Source: an uncultured Bacteroidales bacterium (GTDB lineage: Bacteria > Bacteroidota > Bacteroidia > Bacteroidales > UBA932). From it: a DNA stretch of 33,904 nt. A model generated the notes under the pieces. It saw only the letters and a program-made list of their open reading frames with translations, had not been told where the DNA came from and ran no database searches. The stretch lies in contig ONOQ01000021.1 of the NCBI GenBank assembly GCA_900319485.1, positions 1 through 33,904 of the forward strand, read 5' to 3'. This document shows, piece after piece, positions 23,322 through 31,479 of this stretch (within the stretch, counting starts at the first letter, position 1; the number at the start of each line of letters is the position of its first letter). Made by a program: the position numbers and the translations under genes.

Positions 23322-24692
23322 ATGAAACATATATTCCTCTTCTCCATTTGCCTTCTTACGTGCGTTAGCGTAAGCGCCCAGAAATACAAGGGCATAGTGG
23401 ACAAAACCGTGGCAACAATCGGCGGAGAAGTAATCCTGCTCTCGGATGTTGAGGCGGAGGTGCAGCAGATGCGCGCCGGCGGCTCATCGTCCGACAAAGA
23501 CATGCGCTGCGAGATCCTTCAGAATATGATGGAATCCAAACTTTTCCTTATGCAGTCACGCCTTGACTCCCTCACCGTGAACAACGATATGGTGGAAGGC
23601 AACCTCACCCAGAGGATAGACTGGTTCCGCACCCAACTGGGCGGTGACGAGGAAATGGAGAAATACTTTGGTAAGCCCCTCTACAAACTGCGTCAGGAGT
23701 GGCGTAAAGCCCTTGAGGAGCAGAGCCTTACGGAGCAGGAGAGGTATCAGGTGGCAGACCGCATCCCGGAGGTTACCCCCTTCGATGTCCAGGAATTCAT
23801 AGACAGCACGGCAACCGAAGACCTTCCGGTAGTGCCCGTGAAATATCAGTTGAGCCAGATCTGCATCTACCCGGACCGCGAGGCCGCGGCCGTTTCCGTG
23901 AAGGAGAAACTCCTGAACCTGCGTGAAAGGATTATCGGCGGGGAAAAATTCTCAACCCTTGCCCGCATCTACTCCGAGGACCCCGGCAGCGCGCGCCGCG
24001 GCGGAGAACTGGGAATGGCCTCAAAGTCCATCTTCTGGCCGGCTTTCTCTGACGCCGCTATGGCCCTTAGGCCCGGAATGGTGTCACAGATAGTGGAAAC
24101 CCCGGACGGCTACCACATCATAGAGGTCCTGGAAAAGAAAGGTGATATGTTCAATGCCCGCCATATCCTCCTCAAGCCCCAGTATACATCGGCCGACAGA
24201 GACAAGGCCTTTGCCAGACTGGACAGCATAAGGACGGAGATCCTGGCCGAAAACATAAAGTTCGAACTTGCCGCCCGCTTCTTCTCCGAGGACCCCGCAT
24301 CCCGCACCAACGGCGGCCAGATGGCCGATCCAGCAACCGGCAGCGCCTACTTTGAGATAGACCAGCTTAAGCCGGCCGATTACGCCGCCATCAAGGACCT
24401 CAAGCCCGGAGAGATCTCGGAGCCCGTGGAATCCCTTGACAACGAGGGCTACCTCCAGGGCCGTCAGGGCAACCTTGTGTACAAGATAATCCGCGTGGAC
24501 AAGATCATCCCCGCCCACACCGCCAGTTTTGAAAACGACTACACCCAGATCCTTGAAGGCGTGCGGCAGAAAAAGCAGATGGAGGCCGTGGACGCCTTCC
24601 TGGAAGACAAGATAAAGAGCACCTACATCATCATAGATCCCCTCTTCAAGGAGTGCGAGTTCTCCCGTGACAGTTGGAACGCCCGTAAGTAG
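23322..24692 (+). CDS. surA: SurA-like periplasmic chaperone/PPIase
   Basis: A 456-residue periplasmic protein with signal peptide MKHIFLFSICLLTCVSVSAQ. A SurA N-terminal domain (about 20-170) opens with VDKTVATIGGEVILLSDVEAE. Two parvulin (PpiC) domains follow: about 172-272 (FSTLARIYSEDPGSARRGGELG, GYHIIEV) and about 275-390 (NARHILLKP, FFSEDPASRTNGGQM). This is the usual Bacteroidales layout. It assists folding of outer-membrane proteins. Its TAG stop shares one base with the GTG start of the OstA-like gene (TAGTG), so translation is probably coupled. Confidence 0.92.
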   Translation: MKHIFLFSICLLTCVSVSAQKYKGIVDKTVATIGGEVILLSDVEAEVQQMRAGGSSSDKDMRCEILQNMMESKLFLMQSRLDSLTVNNDMVEGNLTQRIDWFRTQLGGDEEMEKYFGKPLYKLRQEWRKALEEQSLTEQERYQVADRIPEVTPFDVQEFIDSTATEDLPVVPVKYQLSQICIYPDREAAAVSVKEKLLNLRERIIGGEKFSTLARIYSEDPGSARRGGELGMASKSIFWPAFSDAAMALRPGMVSQIVETPDGYHIIEVLEKKGDMFNARHILLKPQYTSADRDKAFARLDSIRTEILAENIKFELAARFFSEDPASRTNGGQMADPATGSAYFEIDQLKPADYAAIKDLKPGEISEPVESLDNEGYLQGRQGNLVYKIIRVDKIIPAHTASFENDYTQILEGVRQKKQMEAVDAFLEDKIKSTYIIIDPLFKECEFSRDSWNARK

Positions 24693-27406
24693 TGACCCCA
24701 AGGACCCTTCATAGGCATCTGACTGCGCTGGCGCTGTCCGTGGTGACGGCGTCATCGGCCCTTATGGCGCAGGATAAAGTGCTGCTCCTGAAGGCCGAAA
24801 GCGCCCAACTTCTTGAGATCAACGGGGAAAGTTTCCGCAAGGTGACAGGGCCGGCAAAGTTCCTTCACAACGACACATACCTTCTCTGCGACACTGCGTA
24901 TTGGAATATCAACACCAATATCATAGACGCAATGGGGAACGTGCGCATCATCCAGGACCGCACAACCCTTTCCAGCAACACCCTCCAGTATGTGGTGGAC
25001 CAGGACCTGGCGCGTTTCCGCGGAGACCTTGTGCAACTGGTGGACCAGGACAAGAACACCCTCCGCACCAAATACCTTGACTACAACACCAAGGACTCTG
25101 TGGCCGTGTTCCAGGACGGCGGCGCAATGCGTGACAAGGACGGACAGGTGATAGAGAGCCTCTACGGCACGTATGACTCCAAGGCAAAACTCTTTGTGTT
25201 CAACGACCAGGTGAATATGTATATGGACACCACGTTCATAAAGACATCCCGCCTGGAGTACCGCAGCGACCTTTCCACCGCCTGGTTCGGCTTCAACACG
25301 GATATGTGGCAGGACGACAAAATGCTCAGCGCCGATGACGGCTGGTACAACCGCAAGGATGAACTCTTTATGTTCCGGAAAAAGGTTCACACCCTCACCA
25401 AGGAGAAGGAGACCTGGTCCGATTCCGCGTACTACTACAGGGCCCTCAACAACGTGGAACTGCTGGGCAAGGTGGAAGTGATGGACACCGTCCAGAATAT
25501 GTTCATCCTGGCCGGATACCTCCAGTGGATAGATTCGCTGGAGCAGGCCACCCTTACACGTGACCCGGCAATTATGTCCGTTATAGAGGAAGAGGGCCAG
25601 AAGCCGGATTCCCTGTATCTTGGGGCCGATACCCTGGTGTACCGCGCCTACAAGAAGTTCGAGATTCCGGAGGCCTGGATAAAGGGCTCAGAAAAACGGC
25701 TGGCCGATATTTCCGGAGACGCCATAATGGAGTACAGGCGAAAAGCCGCCGAAGCCGCCGCAAAGGCTGCGGCCGATGCTATGAAGGACGACCCTAACCG
25801 CCCGCCGCAGGGCGGCGCAAGGTCCGGACGGAAGGCCCCCGGCGGCACGTCCGGCAGCGCTTCCGCGAAGACCGCAGCACCTGACGCTCCGAAGCCCGCG
25901 CAGACCCCCGATCAGGTCGGGGGTGACGTAGCGCCCGGCCGTGACACCACCGTCATTCCCGGCCCCGACCGGGAATCTCCCGCAGACTCAATTCCGCCGC
26001 TGGATTCAATCCCGCCGGTCCTTGACTCCCTGGGGGTTCCCGCTGACTCTCTGGGCGTTCCTGCTGATTCCCTGGGCGTTCCTGCAGACACCCTGGTGGC
26101 ACCTTCGGACACCCTTTCAGCGCCTTCGGACACCCTTTCCGTCATTCCCGCCCCAGTGCTTCCGCCGGCCGATTCTTTATCGGCCCCGGCAGACTCGCTC
26201 CTGACGCCCAAGGATTCCACGAAGGTGGGCTTCATCTGGGGCAACAAGGACGTGAAGATGTTCCGCCGGAATATGCAGATGAGAGGCGATTCCCTGGCGT
26301 ACAGCGACCTTGATTCCCTTGCAAGGGTGTACAAGGACCCCATCTTCTACACGGACGGGAACAGGCAGTACGCCGCAGACAGCATCTATCTTGTCATCCG
26401 CAACAAACGCACGGAGAAGGCGCACCTTCTTTCCAACGCCTTCATCACCATCCAGGAAGACCCCGTGAGTTTTGATCAGGTGAGCGGCACGGAGATGGTG
26501 GCATACTTTGACTCCAGCCAGGTGCTCACGCGTTTCGACGCCCTTGGAGGCGCATCCAGCATCTTCTTCCTGGAAGAGAACGGCGCGCTTGCCACTGTGA
26601 ACAAAGTGGACTCCAAGATGCTCTACGCCACGTTCACGGACGGTGAGATAGATCATATGTACTACTATGAGAATCCAAAGAACGACGGCTATCCTTCCGT
26701 CCAACTTCCACAGCAGGAACGCCAGTTGAAAGGCTACCGCTGGGAGCCCGAAAAGAGGCCGGATTCACCTGCCGCAGTAACGGCGCTGAAGCCCCGAAAG
26801 AGCCAGCGTACCTCATATCTTGCACGCCCCCACACCACATTTACCCAGACGGAGATCTACTTCCCCGGCTATATAAAGAAAGTTTACCGGGACATCGCCA
26901 TCCGCGACTCCCTTGAGGTTGTAAGGAAACAGGCCCAGGCAGCGCTGCAGGACTCCCTCGCAAAGGTTGTTCCGGATTCGCTGGCCGTTCAGGCCGATTC
27001 CCTGGGCGTAGCGGCAGACTCCCTGGCGGCTGGCGCGGATTCCCCGAAGACCGCCCTTCCGGACAGTTTGCAGGCGGGTACGGATTCACTCTCCGTAGCC
27101 GCGCCTCACGTTCCCACACCCGCCGAGATAAAGGCCGCGGAGAAAGCCCGCAAGGCCGAAGAAAAGGCCAGGAAGAAGGAGGAGAAGCAGAAGGCCCTGG
27201 AGGCCAAATGGGCCGAGGAAGACCGCAGGTATGAGGAAAAGCAGGCGGCAAAGGCCGCCAGGAAACTGGAGAAGGATCGGGCCAAGAAACTGAAGATGCT
27301 GCGCCGCCTGGAGAAGAAGTCCCTCCGTGAGCAGAAGCGCCTGGAAAGATACATCGCCCGCGAAAGGGCCAAGGCTGCTAAAAAGAAAAACAAAACCAAA
27401 CACTGA
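24692..27406 (+). CDS. OstA/LptA-like envelope protein with repeat-rich linkers
   Basis: A 904-residue secreted protein that starts with GTG at 24692; no ATG precedes the signal peptide (MTPRTLHRHLTALALSVVTA...). Residues about 30-350 show the OstA/LptA beta-jellyroll repeats (TYLLCDTAYWNINTNIIDAM, LSSNTLQYVVDQDLARFRGD). Such proteins bind lipopolysaccharide or lipid and bridge or shape the envelope. A low-complexity linker at about 370-510 holds three 26-27-bp palindromic elements or remnants and a 7-residue tandem repeat (DSLGVPA). OstA-like sequence returns at about 515-690. The tail (about 775-904) is very Lys/Ala/Glu-rich and probably coiled coil. It is long for the family. Confidence 0.85.
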   Translation: MTPRTLHRHLTALALSVVTASSALMAQDKVLLLKAESAQLLEINGESFRKVTGPAKFLHNDTYLLCDTAYWNINTNIIDAMGNVRIIQDRTTLSSNTLQYVVDQDLARFRGDLVQLVDQDKNTLRTKYLDYNTKDSVAVFQDGGAMRDKDGQVIESLYGTYDSKAKLFVFNDQVNMYMDTTFIKTSRLEYRSDLSTAWFGFNTDMWQDDKMLSADDGWYNRKDELFMFRKKVHTLTKEKETWSDSAYYYRALNNVELLGKVEVMDTVQNMFILAGYLQWIDSLEQATLTRDPAIMSVIEEEGQKPDSLYLGADTLVYRAYKKFEIPEAWIKGSEKRLADISGDAIMEYRRKAAEAAAKAAADAMKDDPNRPPQGGARSGRKAPGGTSGSASAKTAAPDAPKPAQTPDQVGGDVAPGRDTTVIPGPDRESPADSIPPLDSIPPVLDSLGVPADSLGVPADSLGVPADTLVAPSDTLSAPSDTLSVIPAPVLPPADSLSAPADSLLTPKDSTKVGFIWGNKDVKMFRRNMQMRGDSLAYSDLDSLARVYKDPIFYTDGNRQYAADSIYLVIRNKRTEKAHLLSNAFITIQEDPVSFDQVSGTEMVAYFDSSQVLTRFDALGGASSIFFLEENGALATVNKVDSKMLYATFTDGEIDHMYYYENPKNDGYPSVQLPQQERQLKGYRWEPEKRPDSPAAVTALKPRKSQRTSYLARPHTTFTQTEIYFPGYIKKVYRDIAIRDSLEVVRKQAQAALQDSLAKVVPDSLAVQADSLGVAADSLAAGADSPKTALPDSLQAGTDSLSVAAPHVPTPAEIKAAEKARKAEEKARKKEEKQKALEAKWAEEDRRYEEKQAAKAARKLEKDRAKKLKMLRRLEKKSLREQKRLERYIARERAKAAKKKNKTKH
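25903..25928 (+). repeat. In-frame palindromic element, copy C (OstA-like gene)
   Basis: Identical over 26 bp to the unit at 21867-21892 in dacB, with arms CCCCCGA/TCGGGGG, loop TCAGG and tail TGACG. It again encodes TPDQVGGD in the same frame, within the low-complexity linker. Confidence 0.85.
25951..25977 (-). repeat. In-frame palindromic element, copy D, inverted
   Basis: The plus strand reads CGTCA-TTCCCGG-CCCCGA-CCGGGAA-TC. This is the reverse complement of the GA-N7-loop-N7'-TGACG layout, with a 6-nt instead of a 5-nt loop. The arms are perfectly complementary. It lies 22 bp after copy C in opposite orientation and encodes VIPGPDRES. A half copy with only CGTCATTCCCG is at 26140-26150. 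Confidence 0.7.
26024..26143 (+). repeat. 21-bp tandem coding repeat (DSLGVPA)
   Basis: About five and a half copies of a 21-bp unit encode DSLGVPA, DSLGVPA, DSLGVPA, DTLVAPS, DTLSAPS and DTLSV. The first three are nearly identical and the later ones have diverged. The unit length is a multiple of three, so copy-number changes would keep the frame. Related PDSL/ADSL motifs recur near 26965-27110. Confidence 0.85.
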
Positions 27407-27413
27407 TACTATT

Positions 27414-28442
27414 ATGAAAAAGACTGTTCTTGTTTCCGGAGGCGCCGGTTTTATCGGCAGCCACGTAACCGTAGAGCTTATTGAAGCCGGCTATGACGTT
27501 GTTGTGGCCGACAACTTCTCCAACTGCGACCGTACCTGCTACGAGGGCGTGAAGAAGATCACCGGCCGTGAAGACCTTCCCCTTGAGGTTATGGATTTCT
27601 GTGACCTTGATGCCGTTAAGGCTCTCTTTGGCAAATACCACATTGACGCCGTCATCCATTTTGCCGCATACAAGGCCGTGGGTGAATCCGTGGAAAAACC
27701 CCTTATGTACTACAAGAACAACCTGGTGAGTTTCCTCAATGTTCTTGAGGTGGCTCAGGCCACAGGCGGTTGCAACGTGCTGTTCTCTTCATCGGCCACA
27801 GTATATGGTGAGCCGGATGCCGTTCCCGTGACGGAGGCCACTCCCCGTAAACCCGCCACTTCCCCTTACGGCAATACCAAGACCATGTGCGAGGACATCC
27901 TCCACGACGCCGTGAAGGCCTCCGGCGGCGCGCTGAAGGGCATCCTTCTCCGCTACTTCAACCCTATCGGCGCACATCCCAGCGCCCTCATCGGCGAACT
28001 TCCCCGCGGAGTTCCCAACAATCTGGTTCCCTTCATCACCCAGACGGCTATCGGCAAGCGTGAGTGCCTGAACATCTTCGGCAACGACTACCCCACCCCG
28101 GACGGAACCTGCCAGAGAGACTTCATCGACATAGTTGACCTTGCGCGCGCACACGTTTTTGCCGTCACCCGTATGATAGAGGGCAAGATGAAAAAAGACG
28201 TAGAGATATTCAACGTGGGCACAGGACGTCCCCTCAGCGTAATGGAACTTGTGAACGCCTTCGAGAAAGTGAACGGCGTGAAGGTTCCCCACAAGTTCGC
28301 TCCCCGCAGGGCCGGCGACATTACCGCCATCTGGGCCGATCCAACCCTTGCCAACACGGAGATGGGCTGGAAGGCCACGCGTACCATAGAGGAAACCCTC
28401 AAGGCCGCCTGGGCCTGGGAGTGCCGTCTAGCAGGAAAATAA
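27414..28442 (+). CDS. galE: UDP-glucose 4-epimerase
   Basis: A 342-residue cytoplasmic short-chain dehydrogenase-type enzyme that interconverts UDP-glucose and UDP-galactose with bound NAD. The N-terminal NAD loop GGAGFIGSH is at residues 9-17. The catalytic residues are visible in SSSATVYG (125-132) and the YxxxK pair Tyr152/Lys156 (YGNTK). RDFIDIVDLARAH and the C-terminal AWAWE are typical of GalE. The frame is open further upstream but overlaps the OstA-like gene; the ATG at 27414 matches the usual MKKTVLVSGG start. The enzyme would feed sugar nucleotides into envelope polysaccharides. Confidence 0.95.
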   Translation: MKKTVLVSGGAGFIGSHVTVELIEAGYDVVVADNFSNCDRTCYEGVKKITGREDLPLEVMDFCDLDAVKALFGKYHIDAVIHFAAYKAVGESVEKPLMYYKNNLVSFLNVLEVAQATGGCNVLFSSSATVYGEPDAVPVTEATPRKPATSPYGNTKTMCEDILHDAVKASGGALKGILLRYFNPIGAHPSALIGELPRGVPNNLVPFITQTAIGKRECLNIFGNDYPTPDGTCQRDFIDIVDLARAHVFAVTRMIEGKMKKDVEIFNVGTGRPLSVMELVNAFEKVNGVKVPHKFAPRRAGDITAIWADPTLANTEMGWKATRTIEETLKAAWAWECRLAGK

Positions 28443-28462
28443 TCTATTTTGGCCTGCTTTTT
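28430..28462 (+). terminator. galE terminator, overlapping its stop codon
   Basis: AGCAGG (28430-28435) pairs with CCTGCT (28453-28458). Inside it, AAAATA pairs with TATTTT around the loop ATC, leaving only a GG bulge, and a run of five T follows. The galE stop codon (28440-28442) is inside the hairpin. Confidence 0.8.
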
Positions 28463-28498
28463 GCCTTCTTCGTGGCTGTGTATTTAAAACCGACAACT

Positions 28499-30247
28499 AT
28501 GAAGAAGGCAATTTGTTTCCTGCTCTCGGCCGGGACGGTTCTGGCAGGATGTTCCAAGGAAGACATCTTTTCCTCAAACGACAACGGATCCACTTCTTCT
28601 TCCACCCCGTCTACGGATACGGGCACTTATGATGAGGAAGAGGACGACATCTCCAAAACCACCTTCGACCGCACAATATCAATCGTGTGGAGCGGCTCCG
28701 GCGCATCGGTAAGCGGTGACGCCAACGGCGTCGTGACCGTTAGCGGGGCCGATGTCACCGTGGACAACACCAAGACCACGGAGAAGGTTAAGTACGAACT
28801 CTCCGGAAACAGCAGCGCCGGTTCCCTGAAGATTTACTCCAACAACAAACAGGCGCTGGTCCTGAGTGACCTCAGCCTCACAAATCCCAGCGGGGCGGCC
28901 ATCAACAACCAGGGCAAAAAACGCTGTTTCATTGTGCTCAGCGGCACTTCTTCGCTTGCCGACGGCAGTTCGGCCGCCTACGCCGCAACCGGTGAAGAAG
29001 ACCTCAAGGCCGTGCTGTTTTCCGAAGGCCAGATCATCTTCTCCGGAGCCGGCAGTCTCACAGTATCGGCCAACAATGCCCAGGGCAAGGCCGGCATCAC
29101 CTCTGACGATTACGTGCGCGTGACCGGCACCCCGTCCATCAAGATTATCGCCGGAAGCAACGCGGGCCACGGCCTCCGCGGCAAGGACGCCGTTGCAATT
29201 GACGGCGGCACGCTGGAAGTGAGCGTATCGGCCAATATGAAAAAGGGCATCGCCTCCGACTCCCTGGTGGTATTCAACGGCGGAGCAACCACGGTAAAAG
29301 CCACAGGCGGCACCGCTTACGACTCCGAGGACGCTGAATACAAGGCTTCCGCCGGCGTAAAGGCCGATCAGGTGTTCAAGATGAACGGCGGCACCCTTAC
29401 CGTCTCGAACTCCGGACAGGGCGGAAAGGGCATTACAGGGGACGCTGTTGCGTATTTCAACGGCGGAACCGTGAATGTGACCGTTACGGGAAGTAACTAC
29501 GGATCTTCTTCCAGCGGGGGCGGCGGCCGTCCAAGGGCCACCACCGCATCCTCAGACAGTTCCAAGAGCGCAAAGGCCATAAAGTTTGACGGAGACATCC
29601 ACTTCAACGGAAGCACCGTAAATGCATCGGCCTCAAGCCACGAGGCAATAGAGTCCAAGGGCGCGATGAACATTACGGACGGAGTGGTGTACGCCCAGTC
29701 ATCGGACGACGCCATCAATTCTGCAAAGGATATGACAATTACCGGCGGCAGCGTGTGCGCCTATTCCACCGGCAACGACGGAATGGACGCCAACGGCAAC
29801 CTCTACATCAAGGGCGGCCTTGTGTATACCATAGGCGCATCATCTCCGGAAGTGGGTATAGACGCCAACTCCGAGGGCGGCTATAAACTCTACCTCACGG
29901 GCGGCACAATCATCGCCATCGGCGGCCTTGAAAACGGCTCCTCACTGTCCCAGAGTTGCTACAGCGCATCTTCCTGGAACAAGAACACCTGGTATTCCAT
30001 CACGGTTGGGAGCACAACCCACGCCTTCAAGACTCCTTCAAGCGGCGGCAGCGGTCTGGTAGTTTCAGGCGCATCCCAGCCTACTGTCCAGAGCGGGGTA
30101 ACCGTAAACGGTGGTGACGATGTCTGGAACGGAATGGGAGCGCTTAACTGCAGTGCAAGCGGTGGATCAGCCGTAAGCCTCAGCGCCTACTCCGGCGGAG
30201 GCGGCATGGGCGGCCCTGGTGGCGGCGGCCCAGGCGGACGTCACTGA
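28499..30247 (+). CDS. Cthe_2159-like carbohydrate-binding lipoprotein
   Basis: A 582-residue lipoprotein with signal peptide MKKAICFLLSAGTVLAGC (Cys18) and a Ser/Thr/Asp/Glu-rich linker (about 25-52). A long region of right-handed beta-helix repeats follows (VTVSGADVTVDN, IYSNNKQALVLSDLSLTNPSG, INNQGKKRCFIVLSG, FNGGATTVKATGG). This matches the Cthe_2159 / DUF4353 carbohydrate-binding domain, known to bind acidic sugars in the founding member. The C-terminus is a Gly-rich tail, GGGGMGGPGGGGPGGRH. A start at 28421 lies inside the galE terminator and is rejected. It heads a cluster with VTC and DUF4956 genes. Confidence 0.85.
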   Translation: MKKAICFLLSAGTVLAGCSKEDIFSSNDNGSTSSSTPSTDTGTYDEEEDDISKTTFDRTISIVWSGSGASVSGDANGVVTVSGADVTVDNTKTTEKVKYELSGNSSAGSLKIYSNNKQALVLSDLSLTNPSGAAINNQGKKRCFIVLSGTSSLADGSSAAYAATGEEDLKAVLFSEGQIIFSGAGSLTVSANNAQGKAGITSDDYVRVTGTPSIKIIAGSNAGHGLRGKDAVAIDGGTLEVSVSANMKKGIASDSLVVFNGGATTVKATGGTAYDSEDAEYKASAGVKADQVFKMNGGTLTVSNSGQGGKGITGDAVAYFNGGTVNVTVTGSNYGSSSSGGGGRPRATTASSDSSKSAKAIKFDGDIHFNGSTVNASASSHEAIESKGAMNITDGVVYAQSSDDAINSAKDMTITGGSVCAYSTGNDGMDANGNLYIKGGLVYTIGASSPEVGIDANSEGGYKLYLTGGTIIAIGGLENGSSLSQSCYSASSWNKNTWYSITVGSTTHAFKTPSSGGSGLVVSGASQPTVQSGVTVNGGDDVWNGMGALNCSASGGSAVSLSAYSGGGGMGGPGGGGPGGRH

Positions 30248-30262
30248 TATCAAGGTTTTTCT

Positions 30263-30270
30263 TATATTTG
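30263..30270 (+). promoter_or_regulatory. -7 element ahead of the 30279 gene
   Basis: TATATTTG matches TAnnTTTG exactly and ends 8 bp before the ATG at 30279, giving a very short leader. Confidence 0.55.
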
Positions 30271-30278
30271 CATTTATT

Positions 30279-30695
30279 ATGAAACGTTTACTCATATTGG
30301 CAGCCGCGGCCCTTCTCCTCATTCCGGGAGCAATGGCCCAGGACACTGACCAGAAAATAAACAAGAAAAACCTTGTCATCAAGGAATGGAACACGGACCC
30401 AAAGGGCACCAGTAAGGTCCTGGACCACGTCACCACCTTCTCTCCGGAAGGAAGGAAGATTGAGGAGATAGAATACGGTTCCAGCGGCCAGAAGTGGCGT
30501 AAGCGCTTTGAGTACGGCCCGGACGGCAAAGTGTCCCGCGAACTTGTGTACGATGACCGCAACCGGCTCCAGACCTACAAGACCTTCGAGTGGAACGAGT
30601 TCTCCCGCAAAAAAGTCCAGTACACCTATAGCGCCAAGGGGAAACTCCTCAGTATCAAGCACTACGAGTACATAGCCCAGGATGCCGGAAAGTAG
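30279..30695 (+). CDS. Small secreted protein with YD-like repeats
   Basis: A 138-residue protein with signal peptide MKRLLILAAAALLLIPGAMA. The mature part has repeats of the form FSPEGRKIEEIEYGSSGQ and YGPDGKVSRELVYDDRNR, similar to the short YD/MORN-like strands of Bacteroidota surface proteins. A frame-open ATG at 30219 lies before the promoter box and is rejected. It overlaps the VTC gene by 14 bp. Function is unknown. Confidence 0.72.
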   Translation: MKRLLILAAAALLLIPGAMAQDTDQKINKKNLVIKEWNTDPKGTSKVLDHVTTFSPEGRKIEEIEYGSSGQKWRKRFEYGPDGKVSRELVYDDRNRLQTYKTFEWNEFSRKKVQYTYSAKGKLLSIKHYEYIAQDAGK

Positions 30696-31479
30696 TCACA
30701 TACTGCTTGAGAAGGCGGTGGAGGGTATCGGCCCCATATCCCTTGAAGAGATGGAAGGGGTGAAACTCCTCAACCGCACGGACACAAAGTACCTCACCAA
30801 TGAGTCTGGGCTTGTAGGAGTCCTTAAGGACGCCGCCGCGGCCGGGTACAGGGCTCTTGTTGTGGAAGGAAAGAAGATGAGCCGGTACACCTCCGTCTAC
30901 TATGACACGGAAGGGCTCAGGATGTTCCTTGACCATCACAACCGCCACCTTGTGCGCCAGAAAGTCCGCACCCGCACGTATGTGGAATCCGGGGAAACCT
31001 ACCTTGAAATAAAGCGCAAGAACAATCACGGGCGCACTAAGAAAAAGAGGATGGAAATCCCCCGGGCGGAACTGATGGATTTCGGGGCCGATGAAAAGGC
31101 CTGCGAATTCCTCGCCGCCAAATCCTGGTTCACGGTGGATCAGCTTTCCCCCGTCCTTGACACACGTTTCAGGCGCATCACGCTTGTGAATCCGGCAAAG
31201 ACGGAGCGCCTCACAATAGACACCGAACTTTGTTTCACGAACTTCCGCACCGGAAAGGAAACAGACCTCCAGGACGCCGTGATAATAGAACTGAAGCAGG
31301 ACGGCAGGGCTCAGAGCCAGATGAAGGGCATCCTCCTTGACCACCGCATAAAGCCCGTACGCGTAAGCAAATACTGTATTGCGGAGACCCTAACGGATCC
31401 ATCGGCACGAAGCGGCAGGTTCAAGGTAAAGGTGAGAACAATTGAAAAGACTATCGGCAATAAATTAACAGTCAGATGA
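30682..31479 (+). CDS. VTC-domain protein (polyphosphate polymerase-like)
   Basis: A 265-residue cytoplasmic protein with the VTC fold, a tunnel lined by basic residues that in yeast Vtc4 makes polyphosphate. The expected motifs are LLNRTDTKYLT (Arg and Lys), YTSVYYDT, HNRHLVRQKVRTRTYVESGETYLEIKRK, TIDTEL and IIELKQDG. They form the alternating Arg/Lys and Glu strands of the triphosphate tunnel superfamily. In bacteria such genes often stand beside DUF4956 and Cthe_2159-like or CotH genes, as here. Whether this enzyme makes polyphosphate or acts on another phosphate compound is not settled by sequence. Confidence 0.88.
   Translation: MPESSHILLEKAVEGIGPISLEEMEGVKLLNRTDTKYLTNESGLVGVLKDAAAAGYRALVVEGKKMSRYTSVYYDTEGLRMFLDHHNRHLVRQKVRTRTYVESGETYLEIKRKNNHGRTKKKRMEIPRAELMDFGADEKACEFLAAKSWFTVDQLSPVLDTRFRRITLVNPAKTERLTIDTELCFTNFRTGKETDLQDAVIIELKQDGRAQSQMKGILLDHRIKPVRVSKYCIAETLTDPSARSGRFKVKVRTIEKTIGNKLTVR

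Noticed and set aside
27327-27413. Upstream start of galE
   Set aside because: It overlaps the coding end of the OstA-like gene, and the NAD-binding domain begins at the ATG at 27414 as in known GalE proteins.
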